Assembly (NCBI GenBank): GCA_046595815.1 | Contig: JBKJSN010000088.1 | Coordinates: 17,876-81,875 of the forward strand | Length of the DNA stretch: 64,000 nt | Direction of reading: 5' to 3' | DNA from: RYN-111 sp046595815 | GTDB lineage: Bacteria > Actinomycetota > Actinomycetes > Mycobacteriales > SCTD01 | The notes under the pieces: model-generated | The model's input: only the letters and a program-made list of their open reading frames with translations | What the model was told of the DNA's origin: nothing | The model's database searches: none | Shown: piece after piece, positions 53,772 to 62,720 of the stretch | Position numbering within the stretch: position 1 is the stretch's first letter | How the letters are laid out: each line of letters opens with the position of its first letter | Program-made: the position numbers and the translations under genes

Positions 53772-54795
53772 CTGCTGGGTTCTCGCTCACTGGGCTGAGT
53801 GGGTCTTCTCGGTGGCTTCCGACCACCACGGGTTCGGGCACGAGGGTAATGCCGAACGTGGCCTTCACACCGTCTCTGACGCTCCGCGCCACGCCGAGCA
53901 GATCAGCCGCCGTCGCACCCCCGCGGTTGACCAGCGCCAGCGTGTGCTTGGTGGACAGCCCGACCGGCCCCTCGCCCCACCCCTTGCTGAAGCCTGACTG
54001 CTCGATGAGCCAGGCAGCGCTGACCTTCACGCCACCGTCCACCGGCCAGCTCGGAGCGCCCTCCGGCGCCTGTGCCACAACGGGATTGGTGAAAAAAGAG
54101 CCTGCGCTCACGCTGTCCGGATCTTCCGGGGCGAGGACCATCCCCTTGCCGCGGCGCAGTGTCAGGACGGCCTCTCGCACCCGATCAGCCGGCGCCGTCG
54201 ACCCCAGCTCGACCCCGAGGGCGCGAGCCAGCTCGGCGTACCGGATCGGTGACGAGGCTGTGCCGCTCGCGAGCCGCAAGCGCAAACCGAGCACGACGCG
54301 ACGGCCCGGTTCGGCCTTGAAAACGCTGTGTCGATAGGCGAATCCGCAGTCGGAGGCGGGCAGGTCCGAGACTTCCCCGGTACGGCGGTCGAGCACGCGC
54401 ACCGAGACCACAGCCGACGCGACCTCGGCTCCGTAGGCGCCGATGTTCTGGATCGGCGCCGCGCCGACCGTCCCCGGGATGCCGGACAGCGCCTCCAGGC
54501 CCACCAGTCCCTCGTCGAGCGTCCGCGCGACCAGGCCGTCCCAGTCCTCCCCTGCCTGCACCACCAGGTCTTCGACCTCGCGCACCACACCGCGGCTGCG
54601 GACGACGATCACCTCGTCGAGCCCGACGTCGGGCATCACCACGTTGCTGCCGCCACCGAGCACGAAAGCTGCGGGGTGGGTGGCAACGGCCTCCACCAGC
54701 TCCGCCTCCGAGGTCACTTCGACAAGCAGCCGTGCGGGCCCGCCAAGCCGCAGGGAGGTGAGTCCCGCAAGGGGAACGTCGTGTCGGGTCAGCAC
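53734..54795 (-). CDS. murB: UDP-N-acetylenolpyruvoylglucosamine reductase
   Basis: 353 aa from GTG 54795. FAD-binding LGGGSNVVMPD, GLEALSGIPGTVGAAPIQNIGAYG, YRHSVFK, the catalytic Ser in SVSAGSFFTNP and the C-terminal SAAWLIEQSGFSKG with HTLALVNRGGATAADLL are complete. It makes UDP-MurNAc. Its start overlaps rarD by 7 bases. Confidence 0.95.
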   Translation of the reverse strand: MLTRHDVPLAGLTSLRLGGPARLLVEVTSEAELVEAVATHPAAFVLGGGSNVVMPDVGLDEVIVVRSRGVVREVEDLVVQAGEDWDGLVARTLDEGLVGLEALSGIPGTVGAAPIQNIGAYGAEVASAVVSVRVLDRRTGEVSDLPASDCGFAYRHSVFKAEPGRRVVLGLRLRLASGTASSPIRYAELARALGVELGSTAPADRVREAVLTLRRGKGMVLAPEDPDSVSAGSFFTNPVVAQAPEGAPSWPVDGGVKVSAAWLIEQSGFSKGWGEGPVGLSTKHTLALVNRGGATAADLLGVARSVRDGVKATFGITLVPEPVVVGSHREDPLSPVSENPADEPARQHGEGPS

Positions 54796-55676
54796 GCGAC
54801 CACCCTGACCTTCCGGTGGTGGCGCACGAGGTCGGTCGTGAAGATCGCCAGCGCGATCCAGACCAGGACGAAGCCCACCAGCTGGGCGGTCCCGAAGGGC
54901 TCGTGCCGCACGCCGAGGCCCACGATGAGCTGCAGCGTCGGGGCGAGGTACTGCAGCACGCCGAGGGTGACGAGCGGGACGCGGGTGGCTGCGGCCCCGA
55001 ACAGCAGCAGGGGTACGGCGGTCACCACACCGGCGGACATCAGCAGCAGCGAGTGGTCCGGGCCGTGGGCGGTGAAGGTGCCGTGACCGCTGATCGCCAG
55101 CCCGAGCAGGTAGATCACCGCGACCGGACCGAGCACGGCGGTCTCGATGCTGAACGACGCCAGGGCTCCGACGTTGGCCTGCTTCTTGAGCAGTCCGTAG
55201 GTGCCGAAGGAGAAGGCCAGCCCCAGGGCGATGTACGGCGGGCGGCCGTTCTCGATGGTCAGCACCAGGACCGCGACGGCCGCAAACCCGATAGCCACCT
55301 GTTGCACCCGGCGCAGCCGCTCGCCTAGGACCAGCACTCCGAGCGCCACGCTGACGAGGGGGTTGATGAAGTAACCCAGCGAGGTCTCGACGACCTGACC
55401 GCTGTTCACGCCGTAGATGTACAGCCCCCAGTTGCCGGCCAGCAGGACCGACGCCAGTGCCAGTCGCCGTACCTGGGAGCGGTCGGCGGCGCGCACCGCG
55501 GGCCAGCCTCGGGTGAGGCGGAGCAGCAGGGCCATGAGCAGCAGCGACCACAGCACCCGGTGGCCAAGGACCTCGACCGCCGTCGCGGGCTGGAGCAGCG
55601 GCCAGAAGAGCGGGAACAGACCCCAGATCGCGTACGCCGAGACGCCGTACGTCAGCCCCTCGCGCGTGCGGTCCAC
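54789..55676 (-). CDS. rarD: RarD-type EamA family transporter
   Basis: 295 aa, about ten membrane helices. GLTYGVSAYAIWGLFPLFWPLL, VLGHRVLWSLLLM and NWGLYIYGVNSGQVVETSLGYFINPLVSVALGVLVLGE are characteristic of RarD/chloramphenicol-sensitive proteins. The substrate is not established. Confidence 0.9.
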   Translation of the reverse strand: MDRTREGLTYGVSAYAIWGLFPLFWPLLQPATAVEVLGHRVLWSLLLMALLLRLTRGWPAVRAADRSQVRRLALASVLLAGNWGLYIYGVNSGQVVETSLGYFINPLVSVALGVLVLGERLRRVQQVAIGFAAVAVLVLTIENGRPPYIALGLAFSFGTYGLLKKQANVGALASFSIETAVLGPVAVIYLLGLAISGHGTFTAHGPDHSLLLMSAGVVTAVPLLLFGAAATRVPLVTLGVLQYLAPTLQLIVGLGVRHEPFGTAQLVGFVLVWIALAIFTTDLVRHHRKVRVVAC

Positions 55677-55686
55677 TCGGGAAAGC

Positions 55687-57054
55687 CTACGGGCGGGACT
55701 TCCAGGCGCTGGGACCCGAGGACTGCTTGGCGAAACCGACCCCCGTCTTGGCGTCCCCGTCCTGGCGGTTGTTGTCGCTCCAGACCACGGCGGGCTTGCC
55801 GTCCGGCAGCACCGTCACCTTGAAGAAGTCCAGCAGCGAACGATCATCGCTCGAGCCAGGCAGGATCCCGCAGAACAGCCCGAGGGTGCAGATCGGGCCG
55901 TGGTGCACCGAGTGGTCGCTGGCGTAGCCCCAGAGGACCTTCGGCTTGGGCGTGCCGAGCTCGCGCACCTGGGCGACGGCGACCTTCCAATCGATGCCGT
56001 TGGCGTCCTTGTCGGGGGCGGCCGTGTGGTACCAGCTCACGACCGCGACTCCCTTGCCCCCACCTGCGACCCAGCCGAACAGGTCCTGACCGGTGGCACC
56101 CGGGAGGGCGTTGTCGACGGCGTACGGCGTGGACCAGGTGAGTCCGTGATCCTTCGACTGCTGCAGCCACACGTGCATCGGCTGGCCCTTGTGGGCGTAA
56201 CCGCTGTAGACGGCGTAGACGTACCCGCCGCGGTCGACGGCGCTGGCCATCCAGAAGTTGCCGTAGTTGGCGTCGTCGGCTCCCGCGTTGACGAGGTGGT
56301 CCGACCACAGCCCGGTCTCCGGGTCACGAACGGCCATCTTCACCGTGTTCACCGGCGGAACGCCGTACGTCGTGTCGGTCGTCGTCATCCGGCTCGTCGC
56401 GTAGCTGACGTACACGCGACCCGCCTCGTCGGTGCTGATGCCGCCGATGGACGTCCCGTCGTGGGCGCTCTCCGCCAGCGTCACCGGGTTGCTGTAGAGC
56501 ACCTCGGGGGGGCCGAAGGTCTTTCCCTTGTCGTGGCTGGTGACAGCGAGCATGGTGCCCGTGGCCAGCTCGTGCCAGGCGACGAAGACGTTCTCGCCGC
56601 GCGGACCCGTCGTCGCGATCCACTCCCGGTCCGCGCTGGCGTTGATGAAGGCCTGCTGCGGGAACGAGCGGCCCTTGTCGGCGGACCGGAAGACGGTGAT
56701 GCCGTCGCCGTTGAGGTCCGCGGCGTAGACGCTGCCGTCCTTGGCGACGACGACGTCTGAGTCAGCGCCCTTCAGGGCTGCCTGACGAGCGGTCGACTTG
56801 GCCGTCGGGAGCTTGATCCAGCTGCGACCCTGGTCGTCGCTGCGTGCGAGCACCGCACCACCCTCGCCAGGGGTGGTGACGTAGATCGTCCCCGTCGGGG
56901 AGACGGCGATGCTGGGCTCGCCGTAGCTGGAGTTGTAGGCAAAGGTGTTGCGACCGAAGCCCAACGGCGCCTTGGTCGCCGCGCTGGACAGCGGGGCGGC
57001 GACAGCCAGGCCCACGACGGGCAGGGCCAGCAGCGCGAACAGGGGACGGCGCAC
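55687..57054 (-). CDS. Secreted sialidase-like (Asp-box) protein
   Basis: 455 aa. The signal peptide (LFALLALPVVGLAVAAPLSSA) is cut near residue 26. Four Asp-boxes, SDDQGRSW, SADKGRSF, SHDKGKTF and SKDHGLTW, mark a six-bladed propeller. The Arg triad needed for true sialidases is not apparent, so it may be a binding or unrelated glycosidase protein. It is transcribed separately from rarD. Confidence 0.8.
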   Translation of the reverse strand: MRRPLFALLALPVVGLAVAAPLSSAATKAPLGFGRNTFAYNSSYGEPSIAVSPTGTIYVTTPGEGGAVLARSDDQGRSWIKLPTAKSTARQAALKGADSDVVVAKDGSVYAADLNGDGITVFRSADKGRSFPQQAFINASADREWIATTGPRGENVFVAWHELATGTMLAVTSHDKGKTFGPPEVLYSNPVTLAESAHDGTSIGGISTDEAGRVYVSYATSRMTTTDTTYGVPPVNTVKMAVRDPETGLWSDHLVNAGADDANYGNFWMASAVDRGGYVYAVYSGYAHKGQPMHVWLQQSKDHGLTWSTPYAVDNALPGATGQDLFGWVAGGGKGVAVVSWYHTAAPDKDANGIDWKVAVAQVRELGTPKPKVLWGYASDHSVHHGPICTLGLFCGILPGSSDDRSLLDFFKVTVLPDGKPAVVWSDNNRQDGDAKTGVGFAKQSSGPSAWKSRP

Positions 57055-57122
57055 GAGGGACTCCAGGTCTACGGGTGACCTGTAAACCTTCGACGTACGC
57101 CGCAGGAGTCCTGCCGAAAACG

Positions 57123-58280
57123 CTAGCCCGCCGTACCCGAGCTCGTCATCTCGGAGAACGACGTCAGGAAGTCATCCAGGACCGACCCGAGGTCCAGGGT
57201 CGACAGGTTCGTGGGCGCGACCAGCTGCTCTGCCGAGTCGTCCACGTCGAGGGTGATCTTCACACCGGCGAAGCTGTCGGTGCCCGGGTCGTTCGCCAGC
57301 AGACGGACGGACTCGAGGTCCACCGACACCTTCGTGAGGTGGCTCTCGTGCAGCGTGATGGTGCCGCGCGCCTCGCCGTCCTTGACCTGCTTGTCGATCT
57401 CCGCGGGGGTGACGTCAGCGATCAGCGCACCGAACGGGAGGCCCTTCTCAGCCTTGAGCAACGACAGCAGCGCCTTGAGCGCCGGCCGCACCTGGACCTT
57501 CACGTCCAGGACGCGGTCGGTGCTGTCGTCGTTGGCGTCCGTGACCTTGACGAAAGGCTTGATCGCGGCGTAGGCCTTGCTGCCCAGGGCCGAGTAGTCG
57601 TACTCCTGGCCGGGGGCCGCGGTGGGCGGGGTGATACCCGTGAAGGTCCCGGCGAGGTCCTTGAGCTGGTCGAGGTACTTCGCCAGCGGCAGCTTGAGCC
57701 ACTTCCCTGCGCGGACGTCGGCGAGGCCCTGCGCGAAGCGAGGGTCCATCTCGCTCAGTCCCTGGTCGAGGGTGGCGTCGAAGTCCTCGGATCCGCCCGC
57801 CTTCGCGAGAACCCCGATCTCCTTGAGGTTCACATGGGCGTAGAGGTCGCCGGCCACCAGTCGCAGCTCGAACAGGTCCGCCTTGTCATCCCGGACGACG
57901 AAGGCGATGTTCACCTTCTCCATGGCGGCCTTGAGGTCGCTCGGGTTCAGGGCCTGCGACTGGACGCTCTTGAGCGTCGCGTCACCGGCTGGGTCGGCGA
58001 TGTAGGTGATGCTGCCCTTGAGCATCGCCTGCACGACGGCCGGTGGGGTGTCGCCGTCCTTGGTGATGAACTTGGCGAAGTTGCCCTGGGCATCGTCGAA
58101 CCGCAGCGTGAACGACGCGGCCTTCGCGTTGCTCAAGTAGTCCTGGGCCGCCTGGAACTCCTGCTTGACGGTCTTCTTCTTCTCGACTCCGCAGCCAGCA
58201 GCCGCGGCGAGCGGCAGGGCCAGGGCGAGGGTGCCGGCGAGGATCCGGAGGCTTCGGTTCACAGTTGGTGTCTTCTCCAC
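57123..58280 (-). CDS. Large lipoprotein, LppX/LprG-like fold possible
   Basis: 385 aa. Lipobox AAAAGC with Cys near residue 30. The body alternates amphipathic strands (FTLRFDDAQGNFAKFI, VNIAFVVRDDKADLFELRLVAGDLYAHVNLKEI, TLHESHLTKVSVDLES). Repeated use of LYAHVNLKEI-type strands resembles lipid-binding lipoproteins of actinobacteria, but the family is not certain. It is divergent from the HelD-like helicase. Confidence 0.75.
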   Translation of the reverse strand: MEKTPTVNRSLRILAGTLALALPLAAAAGCGVEKKKTVKQEFQAAQDYLSNAKAASFTLRFDDAQGNFAKFITKDGDTPPAVVQAMLKGSITYIADPAGDATLKSVQSQALNPSDLKAAMEKVNIAFVVRDDKADLFELRLVAGDLYAHVNLKEIGVLAKAGGSEDFDATLDQGLSEMDPRFAQGLADVRAGKWLKLPLAKYLDQLKDLAGTFTGITPPTAAPGQEYDYSALGSKAYAAIKPFVKVTDANDDSTDRVLDVKVQVRPALKALLSLLKAEKGLPFGALIADVTPAEIDKQVKDGEARGTITLHESHLTKVSVDLESVRLLANDPGTDSFAGVKITLDVDDSAEQLVAPTNLSTLDLGSVLDDFLTSFSEMTSSGTAG

Positions 58281-58420
58281 TCAGCGTCGTGTGCGGCCAT
58301 CAGTGTGCCCGGTCCGGGTCGAGTTCGCCCCGATTTCGAACGTCACAATCGGCCCTCGGGCTGCGGCAAGGCAGACTGTTGGGCTGGTTGCCGCACACCC
58401 CGATGAGGAGCACCCCCTTC

Positions 58421-60619
58421 GTGAACGACCTGGCGCGCGAGATCGCCCGCGAGCAGGCGGTCCTCGACCGGGCCCTGTCACGCCTTGAGGTGCTGCGCGC
58501 CGAGGCGGCGATCCGGGAGCGCGACTCTCTCGAGATCGCTCAAGCGGGCACTCCGCAGGGCCTGTACGAGCGGGATGTCGCCGCTCTGCACACCGCTGTG
58601 CGCCGCCTGGACCTCGACGCGGCAGGCGAGGGGCTGGTCTTCGGGCGGCTCGACCTGCTGGAGGGCGGGCCGCTGCACGTCGGCCGCCTCGGGCTCCGCA
58701 CGACCGACCAGGAGCCGATCGTCGTCGACTGGCGCGCCCCGGCTGCCGCCGCCTTCTACCGCGCCACCGCCGCGGACCCGCTGGGCGTCGTCCGCCGCCG
58801 GACGATCAGCACCCGCCGCGACCGCGTCATCGGCGTGGACGACGAGCTGCTCGACGCCTCCGCTGAGCACGACCTCGAGGGGACCGTCGTCGTCGGCGAC
58901 GGCGCCTTCCTCGCGGCGGTCTCGCGCGAGCGCACCGGCCACATGCGCGACATCGTGGCCACCATCCAGCGCGAGCAGGACGAGGCGGTCCGCGCGCCGG
59001 ACGACGGCGCCCTCGTCGTCACCGGCGGACCGGGCACCGGCAAGACGGCGGTCGCGCTGCACCGCGTCGCCTACCTCATGTACGCCAAGCGCGAGTGGTA
59101 CTCCCGTCGCGGCGTGCTGGTCGTCGGCCCGTCCCCGGTCTTCGTGGACTACATCGGCGCGGTGCTCCCCGCGCTGGGCGAGACGAGCGTGCGGCTGGCC
59201 AGCCTCGCCGACCTGCCCGAGCTGCCGCGCGGCGTCGAGGTCACCGGCTGGGACGGGCCCGCAGCCGTGGCGGTCAAGGGCTCTGCCCGCATGGCGGACG
59301 TGCTGCGCAAGGTGGTCCGGTCCCTCGGCGGCGCGAAGCACATCAACGACCTCGAGCTGCTGCACTGGGGCGTCACGATGACCGTCCGCGGCGGGGAGAT
59401 CGCCCGCCGGCGCAGCACCGTCCACCGGTCCTCGCGCAGCCACAACAGTGGCCGGGCCGCGTTCTCCGCAGCGCTGGTCGAGCTCTGCTGGCGCGCGTGG
59501 CAGCGACGCCCCGAGGCGGGCCGCATCGAGGACGACGACCGCGAGGACTTCGCGTCCTGGCTGCGCGGCGACCCTGCCTTCCGCCGCGCCCTGGACGCCG
59601 CCTGGCCGGTGCTCCAGCCGTGGGACGTCCTGACCCGCCTGCGCTCCGGCGCGCTGCCCCTGCGCGAGCTGGCCCGCGACGTGCTGGGCAACGACGAGAT
59701 CAGGGCGCTCGAGGACTCCTGGCGCGACGGCGCCCCGCTGACCGCCGCCGACGCCGCCCTCCACGACGAGCTGGTCGAGCTGCTGGGCGCGCCGCCGGTG
59801 GAGCTCGAGCCGGAGGACGACGGCTGGGACGAGATGGGCGAGCTGGACGCGCTCGCCCGCGAGTCCGAGGTGACGACGCACTTCGACCGCACCGCCCGCG
59901 CGCGGCGCAACCTGGCCGAGGAGCGGGACTACCGCACGTTCGCGCACGTCGTCGTCGACGAGGCGCAGGACGTCACGCCGATGCAGTGGCGGATGCTCGG
60001 ACGCCGCGCCCGGGGCGCGACCTGGACCGTCGTCGGCGACTGGGTGCAGTCGGCGTGGCCGGACGTCTCGGAGGTCCGCGAGGCCCTCGCGACGGTCCTC
60101 GGCAAGAACCGCCTGCGCACCGTCGAGCTGACCACCAACTACCGCACCAGCACCGAGGTCGCCGCGCTGGCCGCCCGCCTGCTCGCCCGCATCGACCCGT
60201 CGCTGCAGGCGCCGGCGGCCGTGCGCAGCACCGGGGTCGAGCCGCTGCTCCTCGTCGGGGATCTGCTCTTGGAGCTGCCCGGTGTCGTCGCCGAGCTGCT
60301 GGGCCAGGTGGCCGGGACCATCGGCATCGTCGCGCCGCACGGGCGGGTCACGGCTGTACGCGACGTGCTGGCGCACGACCCGCGGGTGAGCGTCGTGGAC
60401 CCCTGGCAGGTCAAGGGACTGGAGTACGACGGGTGCGTGGTCCTCGACCCGCACGGCATCGTCGAGGAGGCCCAGCACCCGGTGGCCGGACTGCGGAGCC
60501 TCTACGTCGCGCTGACCCGCGCGACCCAGCGGCTGGTCGTCGTCTCGAGCGAGCCGCTGGAGATGCTGCTGACGGTGCCGGAGCCGGCACCCGAGCCGGA
60601 GCCCACGACGCTGTTCTGA
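58421..60619 (+). CDS. HelD-like RNA polymerase-recycling helicase (UvrD superfamily)
   Basis: 732 aa from GTG 58421, with GAGGAG 10 bases upstream; ATG 58403 lacks a ribosome site. The N-terminal antiparallel coiled coil (AREQAVLDRALSRLEVLRAE) precedes the HelD signature VFGRLDLLEGGPLHVGRLGL and VDWRAPAAAAFYRAT. Walker A GGPGTGKTAVALHR is at about 202-215, and VVVDEAQDVTPMQWRML and LYVALTRATQRL are SF1 motifs. HelD/HelR proteins release stalled RNA polymerase and can give rifampicin tolerance in actinobacteria. Confidence 0.9.
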   Translation: MNDLAREIAREQAVLDRALSRLEVLRAEAAIRERDSLEIAQAGTPQGLYERDVAALHTAVRRLDLDAAGEGLVFGRLDLLEGGPLHVGRLGLRTTDQEPIVVDWRAPAAAAFYRATAADPLGVVRRRTISTRRDRVIGVDDELLDASAEHDLEGTVVVGDGAFLAAVSRERTGHMRDIVATIQREQDEAVRAPDDGALVVTGGPGTGKTAVALHRVAYLMYAKREWYSRRGVLVVGPSPVFVDYIGAVLPALGETSVRLASLADLPELPRGVEVTGWDGPAAVAVKGSARMADVLRKVVRSLGGAKHINDLELLHWGVTMTVRGGEIARRRSTVHRSSRSHNSGRAAFSAALVELCWRAWQRRPEAGRIEDDDREDFASWLRGDPAFRRALDAAWPVLQPWDVLTRLRSGALPLRELARDVLGNDEIRALEDSWRDGAPLTAADAALHDELVELLGAPPVELEPEDDGWDEMGELDALARESEVTTHFDRTARARRNLAEERDYRTFAHVVVDEAQDVTPMQWRMLGRRARGATWTVVGDWVQSAWPDVSEVREALATVLGKNRLRTVELTTNYRTSTEVAALAARLLARIDPSLQAPAAVRSTGVEPLLLVGDLLLELPGVVAELLGQVAGTIGIVAPHGRVTAVRDVLAHDPRVSVVDPWQVKGLEYDGCVVLDPHGIVEEAQHPVAGLRSLYVALTRATQRLVVVSSEPLEMLLTVPEPAPEPEPTTLF

Positions 60620-60647
60620 GGGCGGGTGCGGGGTTCCCTGCCCAGCT

Positions 60648-60684
60648 GGTCGCCGTGAGGGCTCAGCGCGGGCGCACGGCGACC
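60648..60684. terminator. Bidirectional terminator hairpin
   Basis: GGTCGCCGTG (60648-60657) pairs with CACGGCGACC (60675-60684). It lies between the converging helicase and small hypothetical genes, and flanking CTGG/CCAG can extend the stem. Confidence 0.65.
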
Positions 60685-60712
60685 CCTCCAGCGGTGAGGC
60701 GCGCGCCGAGCC

Positions 60713-61144
60713 TCAGTCGCAGCCGCAGACGCCGGAGGCGGCGCGCACCTGGAAGCAGTCCGGGCAGGTGGCCGACTTGATGGCGGCCTTCTCGACGGCA
60801 GCCTCGCGAGCCAGGGTGGCGGCGCGGGTGGCGGCGGCCTTGGCGGTGCGCTGCTTGGCCTTGGCCTCGACCGCGTCGCGCTCGGCGACGACGAGGGCGT
60901 TCGCGGCGATGACGTCGGCGTTCTCGGCCTCGAAGACCCGGCGGCGGATCGTGTCGGGCACGAAGTCCATCGTCTGGACGCACAGCTGGACGGCGACGTC
61001 GAGGTCGTCGCAGGTCAGCGCGACCTCCTCGACCACGTCGCCGAACACGAGCTCCGGGTCGCTGTCGACCTTGGCGTTGACCTGGGCCAGTGCGGCGTCG
61101 ACCGCGGCCTGGGTGTCAGCGGTGAGGGTGTCGTCCACGGTCAC
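60713..61144 (-). CDS. Hypothetical protein with C-terminal cysteine cluster
   Basis: 143 aa. A helical acidic N-terminal half, a long Ala/Lys-rich helix (DAVEAKAKQRTAKAAATRAATLAREAA), and a C-terminal CPDCF and CGCD pair that could bind zinc. Near-identical families are not known to me. It starts 99 bases before the downstream end of the hydrolase gene. Confidence 0.65.
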   Translation of the reverse strand: MTVDDTLTADTQAAVDAALAQVNAKVDSDPELVFGDVVEEVALTCDDLDVAVQLCVQTMDFVPDTIRRRVFEAENADVIAANALVVAERDAVEAKAKQRTAKAAATRAATLAREAAVEKAAIKSATCPDCFQVRAASGVCGCD

Positions 61145-61243
61145 GTGCCTGCTCTCGTCCGGTGGTCTGGCGAGGGTCTGTCGCCGTGCCTGTGCGTCCA
61201 GTCTGCCCCACGCCGTCCCCGCACCGGGCCGGCATGGCCGAGG

Positions 61244-62161
61244 TCACGCCGCCCGGGCCTGCGTGACGCGGTCGAGCAGCCGCAGCAACGCGCCGTCGAC
61301 GACGTCCCGTCGGGTGATGTTGACGCTGTGCCCGGCGCCCGGCACGACGACCAGCTCGGCGTCCGGCAGCACCTCGGCCATCCGGCGGCTGTGGCTCTCC
61401 GGGGTGAGGCGGTCGCTGTCGCCCACGAGCAGCGTCACGGGCACGACCCGAAGCACCTCGAGCGAGGCGTGCTCGTCGTGGTCCAGCAGCGTCTTGTAGA
61501 ACGCCGAGCTGACGGTGAGGGGCGTCTGCTCCAGCAGGTCCTGGAGCAGCTCGACCAGCTCCGGATCGGCGTCGGTGGTCCCGAACAGGTAGTGGCGGTA
61601 CCAGGCGCGGCCGGCCCTCGTCCCCGTCTTGCGGAAGCGCTCCAGCACCGCCGACCACAGGCGCAGGAGCAGCAGGGCGAGCTGCAGGACGTGCAGGCGC
61701 CGGGCGATGCGGACCGCCAGGCCGATCGGCCCGGCCTCCACGAGGCCCCCCGAGGAGGTCGACAGCAGGAACGTGCCGACCACGCGGCCGCCGAAGAGCT
61801 CGGGCCGCCGGCGCGCCAAGGCCATGATCGTCATGCCGCCCATGGAGTGCCCGAACAGCACGACCGGGCCCAGCGGCACGGCCTGGTCCAGGACGCTGGC
61901 GAGGTCGCGCCCGAGCTGGTCGATCGACGGGTGCCTCACCCGTCCGCGCCACCCCGGCCGGTGGCTGCGCCCGTGGCCGCGGCAGTCGTAGAGCGCCGCG
62001 GTCGCCCGGCCCCGCAGCGTCTCGCGCTGGAGCCGGAACTCCTCCAGCGAGGCGGTGAACCCGTGCACGAACACGACGGTCAGGGGGGCGGCGGGCTCGA
62101 GGTCGACCTCGACGTGGAGCTCGGCCCCGTCGTCGGTGCGGACCCGCGTCGTCGTCGTCAT
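61244..62161 (-). CDS. Alpha/beta hydrolase
   Basis: 305 aa. FVHGFTASLEEF (oxyanion), YDCRGHGRS, nucleophile Ser in GHSMGG, Asp in VGDSDRLTP and His in GAGHSVNI form a complete triad. A helical lid (VRIARRLHVLQLALLLLRLWSAVLERF) suggests a lipid-like substrate. The exact reaction is unknown. Confidence 0.88.
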   Translation of the reverse strand: MTTTTRVRTDDGAELHVEVDLEPAAPLTVVFVHGFTASLEEFRLQRETLRGRATAALYDCRGHGRSHRPGWRGRVRHPSIDQLGRDLASVLDQAVPLGPVVLFGHSMGGMTIMALARRRPELFGGRVVGTFLLSTSSGGLVEAGPIGLAVRIARRLHVLQLALLLLRLWSAVLERFRKTGTRAGRAWYRHYLFGTTDADPELVELLQDLLEQTPLTVSSAFYKTLLDHDEHASLEVLRVVPVTLLVGDSDRLTPESHSRRMAEVLPDAELVVVPGAGHSVNITRRDVVDGALLRLLDRVTQARAA

Positions 62162-62192
62162 GGCATGAGCCTGACCGATGCCCGCACAGGCC

Positions 62193-62228
62193 GACGGCCC
62201 GGCCCCTCCGAGGAGGGACCGGGCCGTC
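62193..62228. terminator. Strong terminator behind cold-shock gene
   Basis: Stem from GACGGCCCGG (62193-62202) to CCGGGCCGTC (62219-62228), extended inside by CCCTCC/GGAGGG with one mismatch. It is 15 bases past the csp stop. Confidence 0.75.
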
Positions 62229-62243
62229 GAGAAGAGCTGAGGA

Positions 62244-62447
62244 CTAGACGGGAACGACGTTCTCCGCCTGCGGGCCCTTCGGGCCCTGCGTGATGTCGAA
62301 CTCCACGCGCTGGTTCTCCTCGAGGGACTTGTAGCCCTGCGACTGGATGGCGGAGAAGTGCACGAAGACGTCGGCGCCGCCGCCGTCCTGAGCGATGAAG
62401 CCGAAGCCCTTCTCGGCGTTGAACCACTTCACGGAACCCTGAGCCAT
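62244..62447 (-). CDS. Cold-shock protein, CspA family
   Basis: 67 aa. GSVKWFNAEKGFGFI (RNP1) and DVFVHFSAI (RNP2) are intact, giving a one-domain OB-fold RNA chaperone. The ATG at 62447 follows an AAGGAG box. The 5' leader contains a strong hairpin at 62521-62552. Longer frames upstream are not supported. Confidence 0.95.
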   Translation of the reverse strand: MAQGSVKWFNAEKGFGFIAQDGGGADVFVHFSAIQSQGYKSLEENQRVEFDITQGPKGPQAENVVPV

Positions 62448-62520
62448 TGCGGTGTCTCCTTCAAGACCAACGGGACGCGCACTGTGCACGTACCGGAGCT
62501 GAGCTGTCGGAGGACGCAAA

Positions 62521-62552
62521 GAACGCCCGCGACCACACATCCGCGGGCGTTC
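62521..62552. promoter_or_regulatory. Hairpin in cold-shock 5' leader
   Basis: GAACGCCCGCG (62521-62531) and CGCGGGCGTTC (62542-62552) form an 11-bp stem with a 10-base loop, 74-105 bases upstream of the csp ATG. It could be a temperature-sensitive leader element. The 273-bp gap to the divergent MFS gene has no gene. Confidence 0.5.
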
Positions 62553-62720
62553 GGAAAACACGAGCGAAGAGGTGCAACATCAACCACGGATGAGCCTACA
62601 CGGATCTGGCGCCTTCGTGGTGAACGGGTCGATCTGGGCAGGACTGCTCATGGAGATCTGGGCTCCGAGGACCGAGACTGCGCGGACGGCTGCGACCGCG
62701 CCTCGGACCCAGGAGACCCC

